A stretch of 64,000 bases of DNA from Komagataeibacter saccharivorans. GTDB taxonomy: Bacteria > Pseudomonadota > Alphaproteobacteria > Acetobacterales > Acetobacteraceae. Shown here piece by piece: positions 39,657 to 49,716 of the stretch; the first letter of the stretch is position 1, and each line of letters starts with the position of its first letter. The notes below the pieces were generated by a model, which was not told the DNA's origin, made no database searches, and saw only the letters and a program-made list of their open reading frames with translations. The DNA lies in assembly GCF_003207825.1 (NCBI RefSeq), contig NZ_NKTY01000001.1, positions 1 through 64,000 on the forward strand, in the 5' to 3' direction. Made by a program: the position numbers and the translations under genes.

Positions 39657-40916
39657 TCAGGCCGACTGTTCGGTCGGCTGGTTCTTGCCATACACGTAGA
39701 CCGGCTGCGCCTTGCCTTCCGCCACTTCCTTGTTGACGACAACTTCCTCGACATTCTTCAGGCCGGGCAGGTCGAACATGGTCGACAGCAGGATGCTTTC
39801 CAGAATGGCGCGCAGGCCACGGGCGCCGGTGCGCCGGGCAATGGCGCGCTGGGCCACCTGACGCAGCGCGTCCTCGGTGAAGGTAAGCTGCACGTCTTCC
39901 ATCTGGAACAGGCGGGCATACTGCTTGACCAGCGCGTTCTTGGGCTTGGTCAGGATCTCGATCAGGGCAGCTTCGTCCAGATCCTCCAGCGTCGCCACGA
40001 CCGGCAGACGACCGATGAATTCGGGAATCAGACCGAATTTCAGCAGATCCTCCGGCTCGACATCGCGCAGCACGGCACCCATCCGGCGTTCGTCGGGGGA
40101 CTGCACATCCGCCCCGAACCCGATGCCGGATCCCTTGCCGCGCGCGCTGATGATCTTGTCCAGACCGGCAAACGCGCCACCGCAGATGAACAGCATGTTG
40201 GTGGTATCGACCTGCAGGAATTCCTGCTGCGGATGCTTGCGCCCGCCCTGCGGCGGCACGGAGGCGACGGTGCCTTCCATGATCTTGAGGAGCGCCTGCT
40301 GCACACCTTCACCGCTCACGTCACGCGTGATGGAGGGATTGTCCGACTTGCGGGAAATCTTGTCGATTTCGTCAATGTAGACGATGCCGCGCTGGGCTTT
40401 CTCCACATTGTAATCCGCGGCCTGCAGCAGCTTGAGGATGATGTTCTCCACATCCTCACCAACGTAACCGGCTTCGGTCAGGGTGGTGGCGTCAGCCATG
40501 GTGAACGGCACGTCAAGGATACGCGCAAGGGTCTGGGCCAGAAGCGTCTTGCCCGAACCGGTCGGCCCGATCAGCATGATGTTGGATTTTGCAATCTCGA
40601 CATCATTGTTCTTCTGGGCATGGGCCAGCCGCTTGTAGTGGTTATGCACCGCGACCGAGAGAACCTTTTTCGCATGCCCCTGCCCGATGACGTAATCATC
40701 AAGGATCTTGCAGATTTCCCGCGGAGTGGGCACGCCATCGCGCGATTTGACCAGATGCGTCTTGTGCTCCTCACGGATGATATCCATGCACAGCTCGACG
40801 CATTCATCGCAAATGAACACGGTGGGACCGGCGATCAGTTTGCGGACCTCGTGCTGCGACTTGCCGCAGAACGAGCAGTAAAGCGTATTTTTGGAATCGC
40901 CGGATTTGTTATTCAT
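39657..40916 (-). CDS. clpX: ATP-dependent Clp protease ATP-binding subunit ClpX
   Basis: 419 residues. The zinc-binding N-domain has Cys14, Cys17, Cys36 and Cys39. The AAA+ core has Walker [16 protein letters not shown], a pore loop in [19 protein letters not shown], and Walker [12 protein letters not shown]. It unfolds substrates for ClpP. The ATG at 40916 follows AGGAGCGGTT. Confidence 0.97.
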   Translation of the reverse strand: MNNKSGDSKNTLYCSFCGKSQHEVRKLIAGPTVFICDECVELCMDIIREEHKTHLVKSRDGVPTPREICKILDDYVIGQGHAKKVLSVAVHNHYKRLAHAQKNNDVEIAKSNIMLIGPTGSGKTLLAQTLARILDVPFTMADATTLTEAGYVGEDVENIILKLLQAADYNVEKAQRGIVYIDEIDKISRKSDNPSITRDVSGEGVQQALLKIMEGTVASVPPQGGRKHPQQEFLQVDTTNMLFICGGAFAGLDKIISARGKGSGIGFGADVQSPDERRMGAVLRDVEPEDLLKFGLIPEFIGRLPVVATLEDLDEAALIEILTKPKNALVKQYARLFQMEDVQLTFTEDALRQVAQRAIARRTGARGLRAILESILLSTMFDLPGLKNVEEVVVNKEVAEGKAQPVYVYGKNQPTEQSA

Positions 40917-41011
40917 AACCGCTCCTATTCCCACAGAGGGGAACTTCTCCATACCTTGCAGCCGGACTGCAACATCCCGGCACGCCGCAGGTGACCCGAA
41001 CCCTTGCGGGC

Positions 41012-41039
41012 GGGAAGCGCGCCTGCGTGCACGCTTCCC
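41012..41039 (-). other. Hairpin between clpP and clpX
   Basis: GGGAAGCG (41012-41019) pairs with CGCTTCCC (41032-41039). It begins 12 bases after the clpP stop and lies in the 134-base gap before clpX. With no T-tract it may be an attenuator or mRNA-stabilising structure that sets clpP above clpX expression. Confidence 0.4.
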
Positions 41040-41050
41040 CTGATTGCCGG

Positions 41051-41692
41051 TTATTCCGCCGTTTTTGGGGCCGTGTTACGGCGGACGACTTCATCCACGA
41101 TACCGAATGCCTGCGCTTCTTCCGCCGACATGTAGCTGTCGCGTTCCAGCTTCTGCTCGATTTCCTCAAGCGTACGGCCGGTATGCTCGTTGTAAATCTC
41201 GTTCAGGCGCTTGCGGATGGTCAGGATTTCCTGGGCCTGGATCTCGATGTCGCTGGCCTGTCCCTGCGCCCCGCCCGAAGGCTGGTGCACCATGACGCGG
41301 GCGTTGGGCAGGGCGAATCGCCGCCCCTTCTCACCACCTGCCAGCAGCAGCGACCCCATGGACGCAGCCTGTCCGATACACACCGTGCTGACGGGGCAGC
41401 GGATGTACTGCATGGTGTCGTAAATCGCGAGCCCGGCCGACACAACGCCGCCGGGGCTGTTGATATAGAACGAGATTTCCTTGCCGGGGTTCACGCTTTC
41501 CAGATAAAGCAGCTGGGCGGACACCAGCGCCGACACCTGATCGTAGACCGGTCCGGTCAGAAAGATGATCCGTTCCTGCAGAAGGCGGGAATAGATGTCG
41601 AATGCCCGTTCCCCGCGGGAGGTCTGCTCCACCACCATCGGCACCAGAGCATTATTGAAGATCTCTACGGGATCCCGATCCCTCATAGCCAT
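41051..41692 (-). CDS. clpP: ATP-dependent Clp protease proteolytic subunit
   Basis: 213 residues. The catalytic triad is visible: Ser111 in [14 protein letters not shown], His136 in MVHQPSGG and Asp185 in [12 protein letters not shown]. Two ATGs six bases apart (41692 and 41686) are both compatible with the upstream AGGATCGGGA; the first is used here. It forms the proteolytic chamber for ClpX. Confidence 0.95.
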   Translation of the reverse strand: MAMRDRDPVEIFNNALVPMVVEQTSRGERAFDIYSRLLQERIIFLTGPVYDQVSALVSAQLLYLESVNPGKEISFYINSPGGVVSAGLAIYDTMQYIRCPVSTVCIGQAASMGSLLLAGGEKGRRFALPNARVMVHQPSGGAQGQASDIEIQAQEILTIRKRLNEIYNEHTGRTLEEIEQKLERDSYMSAEEAQAFGIVDEVVRRNTAPKTAE

Positions 41693-41890
41693 ATTCCCGA
41701 TCCTGAAAAGCAAGGAGTCGATCCGCGTTTCCTGCCCGCCGCATGGGCGCACGGACATTATGGATGCAGTCGGCTCCTTCCCGGTTGCTTATGACAAAAT
41801 AGAGACAAACACGCCAGATACCACCCCATTCCTGTCTTTTTGCCGGAAACGGGTTCCACAATCTGCGCGCGATCACCTGCCTGCAAACAC

Positions 41891-41926
41891 ATACGGCGCA
41901 CGGAAGTGACCTTCCGTGCGCCGTAT
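41891..41926 (-). terminator. Long perfect hairpin after tig
   Basis: A perfect 16-bp stem ATACGGCGCACGGAAG / CTTCCGTGCGCCGTAT closes a TGAC loop. It lies 26 bases past the tig stop and about 200 bases before clpP. Only a short T-containing tail (GTGTTTG) follows on the minus strand, so it is a probable but not classical intrinsic terminator. Confidence 0.65.
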
Positions 41927-41951
41927 GGGCCATCTATGACGCGGAAGCGGA

Positions 41952-43289
41952 TCAGACGTCAGCTTCCGGCATTTCAGCCAGTTCTTCCGGCGTCACGACC
42001 TTGTCTTCGACCTTGGCCAGCTCGACGATGTAGTCGATGACCTTGTTCTCGAAGATCGGGCCGCGCAGCCCATCAGCCGCCTGCGGGTTCTTGCTGAAGA
42101 ACTCGAACACGGCCTGTTCCTGACCGGGGTAGCGCGAAGCTTCCGCACGGACGGCCTGCATCATCTCGTCCGGCGTGACGGTGATGTTGTTCACACGCCC
42201 GATTTCAGCCAGCAGCAGGCCCAGCTTCACGCGGCGTTCGGCAATCTTGCGATAGTCGGCGCGCAGCGTGTCCTCGTCCTTGTCCTTGTCTTCCTCATCG
42301 AGACGGCCCGCCTTGCGGTCTTCCTCGATACGGGACCAGATCTGGTCGAACTCGGCATCGACCATGGCGGGGGGCGCCTGGAAATCGGTCTTTTCAGCCA
42401 GCTTGTCCAGCAGTTCGCGCTTCAGGCGCAGGCGGGAAAGCTGTTCGTATTCCTGACCGACCTGCTTGCTGATCAGGTCACGGACCTGTTCCAGACCTTC
42501 GAAGCCGAGCTTCTTGGCCAGATCATCGTCGATCTTCGCTTCGATCGGGCGCTTGAGTTCACGCACCTTGATGTCGAAGGTCGCTTCCTTGCCTGCAAGG
42601 TGCTCCGCGCCGTAATCGGCGGGGAACGTCACGGTGATCACCTTTTCGTCACCGGCCTTCATGCCTTCGATCTGCTCGGCGAAACCGGGGATGAAACCCG
42701 CGCCGCCGATCTCGACATTCACGTCGTCGGCGGAACCGCCATCGAACGCCACGCCGTCGACCTTGCCGACGAAGTCAACCGACACCACATCACCGCTGGC
42801 GGCGGGACGGTCTTCCTCGACCTTCTCGAACTCGCGCTGGCGACCGGCGATTTCCTTCAGGGCCTTGTCCACGGTCTCGGCATTCACCTCGGACTTGAGG
42901 CGTTCCAGAGACAGGGTGGACAGGTCGGGAATGGTGATTTCGGGCAGAACCTCGAATTCGACCGTGAACTTCAGGTCATCCGTGCTGCCGGGCGCATCGC
43001 CGGACACCACGTCAACCTTCGGCTGCATGGCGGGACGCAGGCCGCGCTCGTCCAGCAGGGTGCGGGTCGCTTCGCTTACGACCTGCTCCAGAACCTCGCC
43101 CTGAACAGATTCGCCAAAACGCTGCTGAAGGATGCTCATCGGCACCTTTCCGGGGCGGAAGCCCGGCAGCTTCATGGACTGTCCAACTTCTTTCAGGCGC
43201 GCGGTGCGCTTGCTCTCGATTCCCGCTGCCGGCACCGTAACGGTGAACCCGCGCTTCAGGCCTTCGGAAAGCGTTTCAGTAACCTGCAT
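41952..43289 (-). CDS. tig: Trigger factor (ribosome-associated chaperone, PPIase)
   Basis: 445 residues from the ATG at 43289 (MQVTETLSEGLKRGFTVTV); an ATG four codons earlier abuts its GAGAGG and is less likely. The ribosome-docking signature is GFRPGKVPMSIL. The FKBP-type domain (about 150-240) contains GDVVSVDFVGKVDGVAFDGG, and a long helical C-domain follows. It binds nascent chains at the exit tunnel. A strong hairpin separates it from clpP. Confidence 0.95.
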   Translation of the reverse strand: MQVTETLSEGLKRGFTVTVPAAGIESKRTARLKEVGQSMKLPGFRPGKVPMSILQQRFGESVQGEVLEQVVSEATRTLLDERGLRPAMQPKVDVVSGDAPGSTDDLKFTVEFEVLPEITIPDLSTLSLERLKSEVNAETVDKALKEIAGRQREFEKVEEDRPAASGDVVSVDFVGKVDGVAFDGGSADDVNVEIGGAGFIPGFAEQIEGMKAGDEKVITVTFPADYGAEHLAGKEATFDIKVRELKRPIEAKIDDDLAKKLGFEGLEQVRDLISKQVGQEYEQLSRLRLKRELLDKLAEKTDFQAPPAMVDAEFDQIWSRIEEDRKAGRLDEEDKDKDEDTLRADYRKIAERRVKLGLLLAEIGRVNNITVTPDEMMQAVRAEASRYPGQEQAVFEFFSKNPQAADGLRGPIFENKVIDYIVELAKVEDKVVTPEELAEMPEADV

Positions 43290-43384
43290 CTGCCAGGCCA
43301 TCCTCTCGGTCAGAACGTGTCAAAGAACGCAAGAGGCCGCTCGGGCCACCACGTCTGTTCGCATAACGCGACTTGCCGGGATCT

Positions 43385-43469
<85 letters not shown>

Positions 43470-43550
43470 ACTGTGCCCAGGCTGTAAGCGCGCGGCTTTA
43501 GCGCACCATCGGACATCGGGCAAGATCCCAAGGGAAAAGGAATGGCGTTT

Positions 43551-45014
43551 TCAGCCGAAAAGTTTTTCCGCCTGCGCCTCCGCCCGCGCCCGCGCGGCCC
43601 CTACATGGGCATCGAACGCCTCGGCCACGGGCCATTCACCCGCATGCAGGGCGGCGTCGCCATGTATCCATACGCCCGCGCATGCCGCTTCCCATCGTGG
43701 CATGCCCGCCGCAAGGAGGGCTGCGATGATTCCCGTCAGCGTATCGCCCGACCCGGCCGTGCCCAGCATGGGGGTGGCATGGGCGTTGATCGCAACGCGA
43801 CCATCGGGTGCCGCGATAATGGTGTCAGGCCCCTTGAGTACCGTAACCGCCCCGGTCCGGTCCGCCGCCTGCCGGGCGGCTGCGATACGGTCCGCCCCCG
43901 GCCTGCCGAACACGCGGGTGAACTCACCGATATGCGGGGTTATGATCGCGGCACCGCGCAGGCGATCAGGCTGCCCCGCCGCCATGGCGAAGGCTCCGGC
44001 ATCGGCGATCACTTCCCGCCCGGCATCCGTCAGCACGGAAAAGGTCGTAGCCACCTCATCCACGGACAGGCCGGGACCACATACCCATACATGACGGCGC
44101 GAATCCTCCAGCAACTCCGCCAACGGGCCGGAATCGACAATCAGCCCCGGCGGCGCGGTCATACGGTAGACGGGGGCGCTGTCCCCCACGGCCAGCCGCA
44201 CCAGCCCCGCGCCGGCTGCCCGCGCACCAGCCGCCGACAGGCGGGCAGCCCCCGGCATGTCGCGCCCGCCGCAGATGCTCACAACGCCACGGCTGTATTT
44301 ATAGCTGTCCACCGTGCAGACGGGCGTGCGCCACAGGCCGGGTTCGTTGCGCCATGTCCGAATCGGCACGGAGTCCAGCGCTGTCTCCGGGATGGCGATA
44401 TCGGCCAGCACGGTGCGACCGCACAGCGTACGCCCCGGCAGCAGCAGATGCCCCGGCTTGAGGCGGCAGAACGTGACCGTCATTTCCGCCTGTGGCGCAT
44501 AGCCACGAACGGCCCCGGTGGCCCCATCCGCCCCGGTCGGGGTGTCAATGGCGACGATACGCGACGCCGCAGCCAGCACACGGGCCACATCCGGCTCCAC
44601 ATCGCGGCTCAGCCCGGCACCGAATATGGCATCAACCACCAGATCAAAACGCGCGGCGTTTTCGGGCGTGAAGGCCACGACCGGCCCGCCCCATTGCGCG
44701 GCGGCGTGGGCGGCATCCCCGCCTGCATGCGGCGGGGCAAGGCATGCTACGGCCACCGGCCAGCCCTGTTCCGCCAGCCTGCGCGCAGCAACGTAACCAT
44801 CCCCCCCATTATTGCCCGGCCCACACAGCACCAGTACCCGGCATGGCCGAACATGCTGGCGAATGGCGCGTGCGACGGCGCGGCCCGCATTTTCCATCAG
44901 CACCGCCACAGGCACGCTGCGCGCGGCGGCGGCATCGACATGGCCCATTTCCGTCGGATCAGGCAGGAGCAGGCGGGCGCGAACCGCGGCCTGCTTACGT
45001 TCGTCTGTGGGCAT
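43551..45014 (-). CDS. nnrD: Bifunctional NAD(P)H-hydrate epimerase / ADP-dependent dehydratase
   Basis: 487 residues. The N-terminal epimerase domain has VLVLCGPGNNGGDGYVAARRL (the YjeF_N signature) and an Asp-containing block VVDAIFGAGL. The C-terminal ribokinase-like dehydratase domain (from about 230) has GRDMPGAARLSAAGARAAGAGL, ITPHIGEFTRVFG and GTAGSGDTLTGIIAALLAAG. Together they repair hydrated NADH and NADPH. The ATG at 45014 follows AAGGGGGA. An in-frame upstream extension has no family similarity. The gene is sometimes called nnr when both activities are fused. Confidence 0.93.
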   Translation of the reverse strand: MPTDERKQAAVRARLLLPDPTEMGHVDAAAARSVPVAVLMENAGRAVARAIRQHVRPCRVLVLCGPGNNGGDGYVAARRLAEQGWPVAVACLAPPHAGGDAAHAAAQWGGPVVAFTPENAARFDLVVDAIFGAGLSRDVEPDVARVLAAASRIVAIDTPTGADGATGAVRGYAPQAEMTVTFCRLKPGHLLLPGRTLCGRTVLADIAIPETALDSVPIRTWRNEPGLWRTPVCTVDSYKYSRGVVSICGGRDMPGAARLSAAGARAAGAGLVRLAVGDSAPVYRMTAPPGLIVDSGPLAELLEDSRRHVWVCGPGLSVDEVATTFSVLTDAGREVIADAGAFAMAAGQPDRLRGAAIITPHIGEFTRVFGRPGADRIAAARQAADRTGAVTVLKGPDTIIAAPDGRVAINAHATPMLGTAGSGDTLTGIIAALLAAGMPRWEAACAGVWIHGDAALHAGEWPVAEAFDAHVGAARARAEAQAEKLFG

Positions 45015-45151
45015 TGCATCCCCCTTCCCAACAACTTTGACTGCGAAACCGCCCTTGCACATGTTACAGGAATGGGGAAACAAGCGCTGCGCATCGTGCC
45101 CGCGCATGATGCGCCGTTTTCGTTATTCCCCGACCCCGGCAAGGAGGCCCC

Positions 45152-45604
45152 GTGTCCCACTCCATAGTCTGGAGCCTTGTGCTCGCACTCCACATCACCG
45201 GCATGGCGGCATGGATCGGTGGCATGATCTATGCGGCCTTTGTGCTCAAACCCAGCCTTGGCCTGCTTGACGCCACCCAGCGCGCCTCCATCCATCTGCA
45301 GACGCTGAACCGCTTCTTCCGCATCGTCTGGCATACCATGCCTACGGTACTGATTACGGGGTGGCTCCTGATTTTTCATGATGGCGGGTTTGCAGTCGTC
45401 CCATGGCAGATCAACCTCATGCAGCTTCTGGGCCTGATCATGGCGGGCGTGTTCGCGCGCATCTACTTCGGCCCCTTCCAGAAGGCCCGTCGCGCCATTC
45501 GCCCGCAGCAGGGCATGTTCGATTCGATCCGCTCCCTTGTCATCCTCAATACCGGACTGGGCGTGCTGACCATCGTAGCCGCCTGCCTTGCCCATCCTTT
45601 CTGA
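45152..45604 (+). CDS. CopD-family-like integral membrane protein
   Basis: 150 residues with four membrane helices. The first helix carries ALHITGMAAWIGGMIYAAFVLKPSL, where His and the WIGG motif resemble CopD-domain and related membrane haem/copper proteins. A second His lies in FFRIVWHTMPTVLITGWLL, so two His residues could hold a metal or haem. The start is a GTG with AAGGAGG four bases upstream. It stands alone, divergent from the NAD(P)HX repair gene. The function is not established. Confidence 0.7.
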   Translation: MSHSIVWSLVLALHITGMAAWIGGMIYAAFVLKPSLGLLDATQRASIHLQTLNRFFRIVWHTMPTVLITGWLLIFHDGGFAVVPWQINLMQLLGLIMAGVFARIYFGPFQKARRAIRPQQGMFDSIRSLVILNTGLGVLTIVAACLAHPF

Positions 45605-45610
45605 AATTAC

Positions 45611-45640
45611 GGGGGCACCACCATCACGCCCCCTTGATTT
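45611..45640 (+). terminator. Weak terminator after the CopD-like gene
   Basis: GGGGGC (45611-45616) pairs with GCCCCC (45628-45633) and is followed by TTGATTT. It starts seven bases after the stop codon. The T-tract is short, so strength is uncertain. Confidence 0.5.
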
Positions 45641-45816
45641 CCGTTGCAAAGGTAGATAGGCACGGGGAATGTGGCGCGTGAGGGGCCTGTCCCCGCCGTG
45701 TTACACTCCCCTTCCCTGCATTGCTGCAGGTACATCAGGGACGGCAGCCTGATACAGCGCGACACGGTGGCAATCGGACGGGGCCATATTCATCTGCTGA
45801 TACGTTCGAGAGTAAT

Positions 45817-47412
45817 TTGAGCGCCAAAAAAACTTCCCCCGCCCCGACACGTTCCGCAAAGACGGCGGCAGCCCCGGCCCCCGCCGCCAGCACCGACGGG
45901 GCTGCCCCCATTGATACGCCAGCAGAAACAGCCGCCGCGGAGCAGGCCCAGCCCCTGTTTTCCGAACTCGGCCTGTCCGAACCCATCCAGCGCGCCATTG
46001 ATGAGATGGGATACCGTCATCCCACCCCCATTCAGGCACAGGCCATCCCCTATGTACTGATGGGGCGTGATGTGCTGGGCGTAGCCCAGACCGGCACGGG
46101 CAAGACCGCATCGTTCACGCTGCCGATGCTTGAAATCCTGTCCGGCTCCCGTGCCCGGGCGCGGATGCCGCGTTCGCTGATTCTGGAGCCGACGCGTGAA
46201 CTCGCCCTTCAGGTCGCGGAGAATTTTGTCAATTACGGCAAGCACCTCAAGCTGACCCACGCGCTGCTGATCGGTGGCGAAAGCATGGCCGAGCAGAAAG
46301 AAGTGCTCAACCGTGGCGTGGATGTGCTGATCGCGACGCCGGGTCGCCTGATCGACCTGTTCGAACGCGGCGGGCTGCTGCTGACCCAGACGAAGCTGCT
46401 GGTGATCGACGAAGCGGACCGCATGCTGGACATGGGATTTATTCCCGATATCGAGAAGATCGTAAGCATGCTCTCGCCCATGCGGCAGACGCTGTTCTTC
46501 TCCGCCACGATGGCGCCGGAAATCCGCCGTCTGGCTGACATGTTCCTGAGCAACCCGAAGGAAATCACAGTCAGCCGTCCCTCTTCCGTCGCCACCACCA
46601 TCGAAACCGGCCTTGCCATTGTCGATACCCAGGACAAGCGCCGCGCCCTGCGCAAGCTGCTGCGGGAAGCGGACATGCAGAACGCCATCGTGTTCTGCAA
46701 CCGCAAGCGCGACGTGGATATCCTGTGCAAATCGCTGATCAAGCACGGCTTTTCGGCAGGTGCCCTGCATGGCGACCTGCCGCAGTCGGTCCGCTTTTCC
46801 ACCCTTGAATCCTTCAAGAACAGCGAGTTGAAGATACTGGTCTGTTCGGATATCGCGGCGCGCGGAATCGACATTGGCGGTCTGTCGCACGTGTTCAATT
46901 TCGACGTGCCCTTCCATGCCGAAGATTATGTGCACCGGATCGGCCGCACCGGACGTGCGGGCCGCACCGGACACGCCTACAGTCTGGCCACCCCGGATGA
47001 AGAAGGTCTGGTACAGGCCATCGAGAAGCTGACGGGTAAGCCCATCCCCCGAATCGAGGTCAAAGGCGTGGATAATCTCGAATGGTCTGACGAACCGCGT
47101 CCCGCCAATGGACGGCGCAAGCCCCGTAACGAGGGCACGGGCCGTCGCAAGGCTGCAGCACCTGCCGCCCAGCAGCAGGCCCCGGCAGCCGCACCGGTTG
47201 CACCACCGGCAACCGAAGCGCCGGTTGCGCCGCGTGGCAGGGGCCGCAAGCCTGATGCCGCGGCCAATACGGCTTCGTCCGCGCCCAACCGGCGCGATTC
47301 CGGCCTGCTGCCTGCCGCACCGGACATGGCGGTTACCGGATTCGGTGATGACATCCCGGCCTTCATGCAGCTTCCGCGCCGTGAGAAGCCCGTGATCCCG
47401 GCTGACGAATAA
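45817..47412 (+). CDS. DEAD-box ATP-dependent RNA helicase
   Basis: 531 residues if translation begins at the TTG at 45817, which has GAGAG at a suitable distance. The frame extends further upstream, but those residues do not look like protein, and the next ATG is inside the helicase domain. Motifs are complete: [64 protein letters not shown] low-complexity Ala/Pro-rich N-terminus (about 60 residues) and an Arg/Ala/Pro-rich C-terminus (after about residue 425) flank the core. The role is probably RNA remodelling at low temperature or in ribosome assembly. Confidence 0.9.
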   Translation: MSAKKTSPAPTRSAKTAAAPAPAASTDGAAPIDTPAETAAAEQAQPLFSELGLSEPIQRAIDEMGYRHPTPIQAQAIPYVLMGRDVLGVAQTGTGKTASFTLPMLEILSGSRARARMPRSLILEPTRELALQVAENFVNYGKHLKLTHALLIGGESMAEQKEVLNRGVDVLIATPGRLIDLFERGGLLLTQTKLLVIDEADRMLDMGFIPDIEKIVSMLSPMRQTLFFSATMAPEIRRLADMFLSNPKEITVSRPSSVATTIETGLAIVDTQDKRRALRKLLREADMQNAIVFCNRKRDVDILCKSLIKHGFSAGALHGDLPQSVRFSTLESFKNSELKILVCSDIAARGIDIGGLSHVFNFDVPFHAEDYVHRIGRTGRAGRTGHAYSLATPDEEGLVQAIEKLTGKPIPRIEVKGVDNLEWSDEPRPANGRRKPRNEGTGRRKAAAPAAQQQAPAAAPVAPPATEAPVAPRGRGRKPDAAANTASSAPNRRDSGLLPAAPDMAVTGFGDDIPAFMQLPRREKPVIPADE

Positions 47413-47441
47413 TCAGCCAGCGCGTTCAGGCAACAAGAGTA

Positions 47442-48716
47442 ATGGAAAATTCAGGAGCCGAGGCCATCCGGGTGGTGGCGCTTGGCAATGATGGGGATGG
47501 CATAGCCCAGACCCCACAGGGGCGGGTATTCGTGCCCGGCACCATGCCGGGCGACGAAATCGTGCTGGCCAGCCAGACCGGTACGCAGGGTGTGCTGGAA
47601 CAGGTCGTGACGCCGGGCCCCGACCGCGTAACGCCGGTATGTTCACTATTCGGGACCTGTGGTGGCTGCCGCCTTCAGCACATGGCGCTACCTGCCATGA
47701 TGGCATGGAAAGCGTCACGTGTAACCGAAGCACTGAAACGTGCCGGTTTCACCACCCTTCCCGCCCCCGCTACCCGACAGGTCAGCCCCCATGGCAGGCG
47801 GCGCGTCGATCTGGCGTTCCGCCGGGTGGACAGACAGATCGTGCTGGGCCTGCACCGCCGCCGGGGCGATGTGGTGGACATGACGGAATGCGCCCTGCTG
47901 GACCCGGCGATTTTCGCGCTGCTCGACCCGCTGCGTCAGATGCTCCATTCCCTGCCTGCGGTGCATGCGGGTGGGGATATCCAGATCAACCTGCTGGATA
48001 GCGGTCCTGACCTGCTGATTGCCATGGATGGCACGCCGGACGCCAATGACCGCCGTATTCTGGCGCAGTTCAGCAAGACACATGGCATACCGCGTATTTC
48101 CCTGCGCACCCAGCCGCCGGAAACGCTTGCCCTTACCGGTCCGGTCTTTCATCATTTTGATACGGCACGTGTCGTGCCGCCACCGGGTGCGTTCCTGCAA
48201 CCCTCCCGCGAGGGAGAGGACGCCATCAAGGCTGCCGTTCTGGCCGGGCTGCCCCGCAAGGGCCTGAAAGCCGGGATTATCGAGCTTTACGCTGGCTGCG
48301 GCACGCTGTCCTTTGCGCTGGCGCAGCACGCCAAGGTTCTGGCCTATGAAGGCGATCGGGCGGCATTTGCCTGCCTGAAACAGGCCAGTGGCGGCACGCG
48401 GGTACTGCCTGCCCTGCGTGATCTCAACCGTCAGCCTGTCATGGCCACCGAACTGGGCCGTGCGGGAGCTGTGGTGCTAGACCCCCCGCATGCTGGGGCC
48501 GGTGCACAGATGGCGCAGATCGTGGCGGGAAAACCACGCCACATCATCTATGTCAGTTGCAATCCCGCTGCCCTGCAACGCGACCTGACGCCGTTGCAGC
48601 AGATGGGCTACCGGCTGGAAAGCCTGACGGTCATCGACCAGTTCCTGTGGTCAGCGGAAGTCGAATCCGTATGCGTACTGACCCTGCCTAGCACGACGAG
48701 ACTGAACCGCCGTTAG
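47442..48716 (+). CDS. 23S rRNA (uracil-5-)-methyltransferase, RlmD/RumA-like
   Basis: 424 residues. An N-terminal TRAM-like OB domain (residues 1-60) is followed by the [4Fe-4S] ligands Cys67, Cys73, Cys76 (CSLFGTCGGC) and a fourth Cys in the ECALLDP segment. The SAM-binding motif is IELYAGCGTLSFAL, and the catalytic Cys lies in IIYVSCNPAALQRDL. This arrangement is typical of RlmD-type enzymes that methylate U1939; TrmA/RlmC-type specificity cannot be excluded. It starts 29 bases after the helicase stop, so the two are probably cotranscribed, fitting a ribosome-biogenesis theme. Confidence 0.88.
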   Translation: MENSGAEAIRVVALGNDGDGIAQTPQGRVFVPGTMPGDEIVLASQTGTQGVLEQVVTPGPDRVTPVCSLFGTCGGCRLQHMALPAMMAWKASRVTEALKRAGFTTLPAPATRQVSPHGRRRVDLAFRRVDRQIVLGLHRRRGDVVDMTECALLDPAIFALLDPLRQMLHSLPAVHAGGDIQINLLDSGPDLLIAMDGTPDANDRRILAQFSKTHGIPRISLRTQPPETLALTGPVFHHFDTARVVPPPGAFLQPSREGEDAIKAAVLAGLPRKGLKAGIIELYAGCGTLSFALAQHAKVLAYEGDRAAFACLKQASGGTRVLPALRDLNRQPVMATELGRAGAVVLDPPHAGAGAQMAQIVAGKPRHIIYVSCNPAALQRDLTPLQQMGYRLESLTVIDQFLWSAEVESVCVLTLPSTTRLNRR

Positions 48717-48845
48717 ATCAGGCTGGGCGAGGTCGAGGAAATGTTTTTCCCCGACCGATCCCCACAATGTTTTCTGAACCGGTATTCAGTCCATCATCCA
48801 CATGCGCATGCGGATTGCCTGTGGCTGCCCCTATAAGGGCGCGCC

Positions 48846-49223
48846 TCAGACGTGGAAGCTCTCGCCGCAGCCACAGCGGCCCTTTTCATTGGGGTTGCTG
48901 AAGGTGAAACCGGATTCGAGCTGCCTGACCTCATAATCCATCACTGAGCCGATCAGGAACAGCGTCGCCTTGCGGTCGACCAGCAGGGTAACGCCCTTGT
49001 CCACAACCACCTCATCACCGGGACCGGCCTGTTCCACAAAGGTCATGTCGTAGGCATGGCCGGAACAGCCCTTGGTGGAAACCGCGATGCGCAGCAGATG
49101 TCCGGCATGGTTGGTCTGGTACAGTTTTTCCAGCCGCTGTGCCGCCCGCTCGGTCAGGGACATAAGCGGCGGTAGCGCACGGCGGCGGGGGGCAGTGGTC
49201 GTGGTGGTGCTTTGTTCAGTCAT
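48846..49223 (-). CDS. sufA: Iron-sulfur carrier protein, SufA/IscA family
   Basis: 125 residues. The three conserved cysteines are Cys53 (KGCSGHAYDM) and Cys117/Cys119 (GRCGCGESF), the cluster-carrying residues of A-type carriers. It is the last gene of the suf operon, 21 bases downstream of sufT. It delivers assembled clusters to targets. The first 20 residues are a Thr-rich non-conserved extension. Confidence 0.92.
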   Translation of the reverse strand: MTEQSTTTTTAPRRRALPPLMSLTERAAQRLEKLYQTNHAGHLLRIAVSTKGCSGHAYDMTFVEQAGPGDEVVVDKGVTLLVDRKATLFLIGSVMDYEVRQLESGFTFSNPNEKGRCGCGESFHV

Positions 49224-49244
49224 GGCACGTTCCCCTTGCTGGGT

Positions 49245-49709
49245 TCAGAACATGTTCAGGGCAAGGCGGGCATCTTCGCTCATACGCGACATGTCCCACG
49301 GCGGTTCCCATACGATTTCAACTGTTGCGCTGGTGACCGTATCGATCTTCTCCACGGCTTCCTTCACCTGCAGGGGCAGTTCCTGCGCGCTGGGGCAGTT
49401 CGGGGCCGTAAGGGTCATTTCAACCTTGACCGAACCATCATCATGCAGGTCGATGGCGTAGATCAGGCCCAGTTCATATATGTTGACCGGGATTTCCGGG
49501 TCATACACCGTAGCAATCGCCGCAATGACGCTATCTTCATCGGGCGAACCGCCAGTAGCGGGGGTGACCGGCTGTTCCCCATCGGGCGTCCAGGCCGAGA
49601 CGGGGTCGGTCTTTTCCAGCGATGCGTCATCATTGGCCTCAAGGGAGAAATGCCCGGCTCCCTCAGCCATGCCGATGGCGGCGGGCTCTACCTGATTTTT
49701 CTCGTCCAT
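49245..49709 (-). CDS. sufT: SUF system assembly protein SufT (MIP18/DUF59 family)
   Basis: 154 residues. The DUF59 core DSVIAAIATVYDPEIPVNIYELGLIYAIDL and MTLTAPNCPSAQELP (conserved Cys) lies after a variable acidic N-terminal region of about 60 residues. The ATG at 49709 follows AGGTGAAGG. SufT-type proteins aid Fe-S protein maturation in other bacteria. Position inside the suf operon supports the call. Confidence 0.9.
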   Translation of the reverse strand: MDEKNQVEPAAIGMAEGAGHFSLEANDDASLEKTDPVSAWTPDGEQPVTPATGGSPDEDSVIAAIATVYDPEIPVNIYELGLIYAIDLHDDGSVKVEMTLTAPNCPSAQELPLQVKEAVEKIDTVTSATVEIVWEPPWDMSRMSEDARLALNMF

Positions 49710-49716
49710 GAGACCT

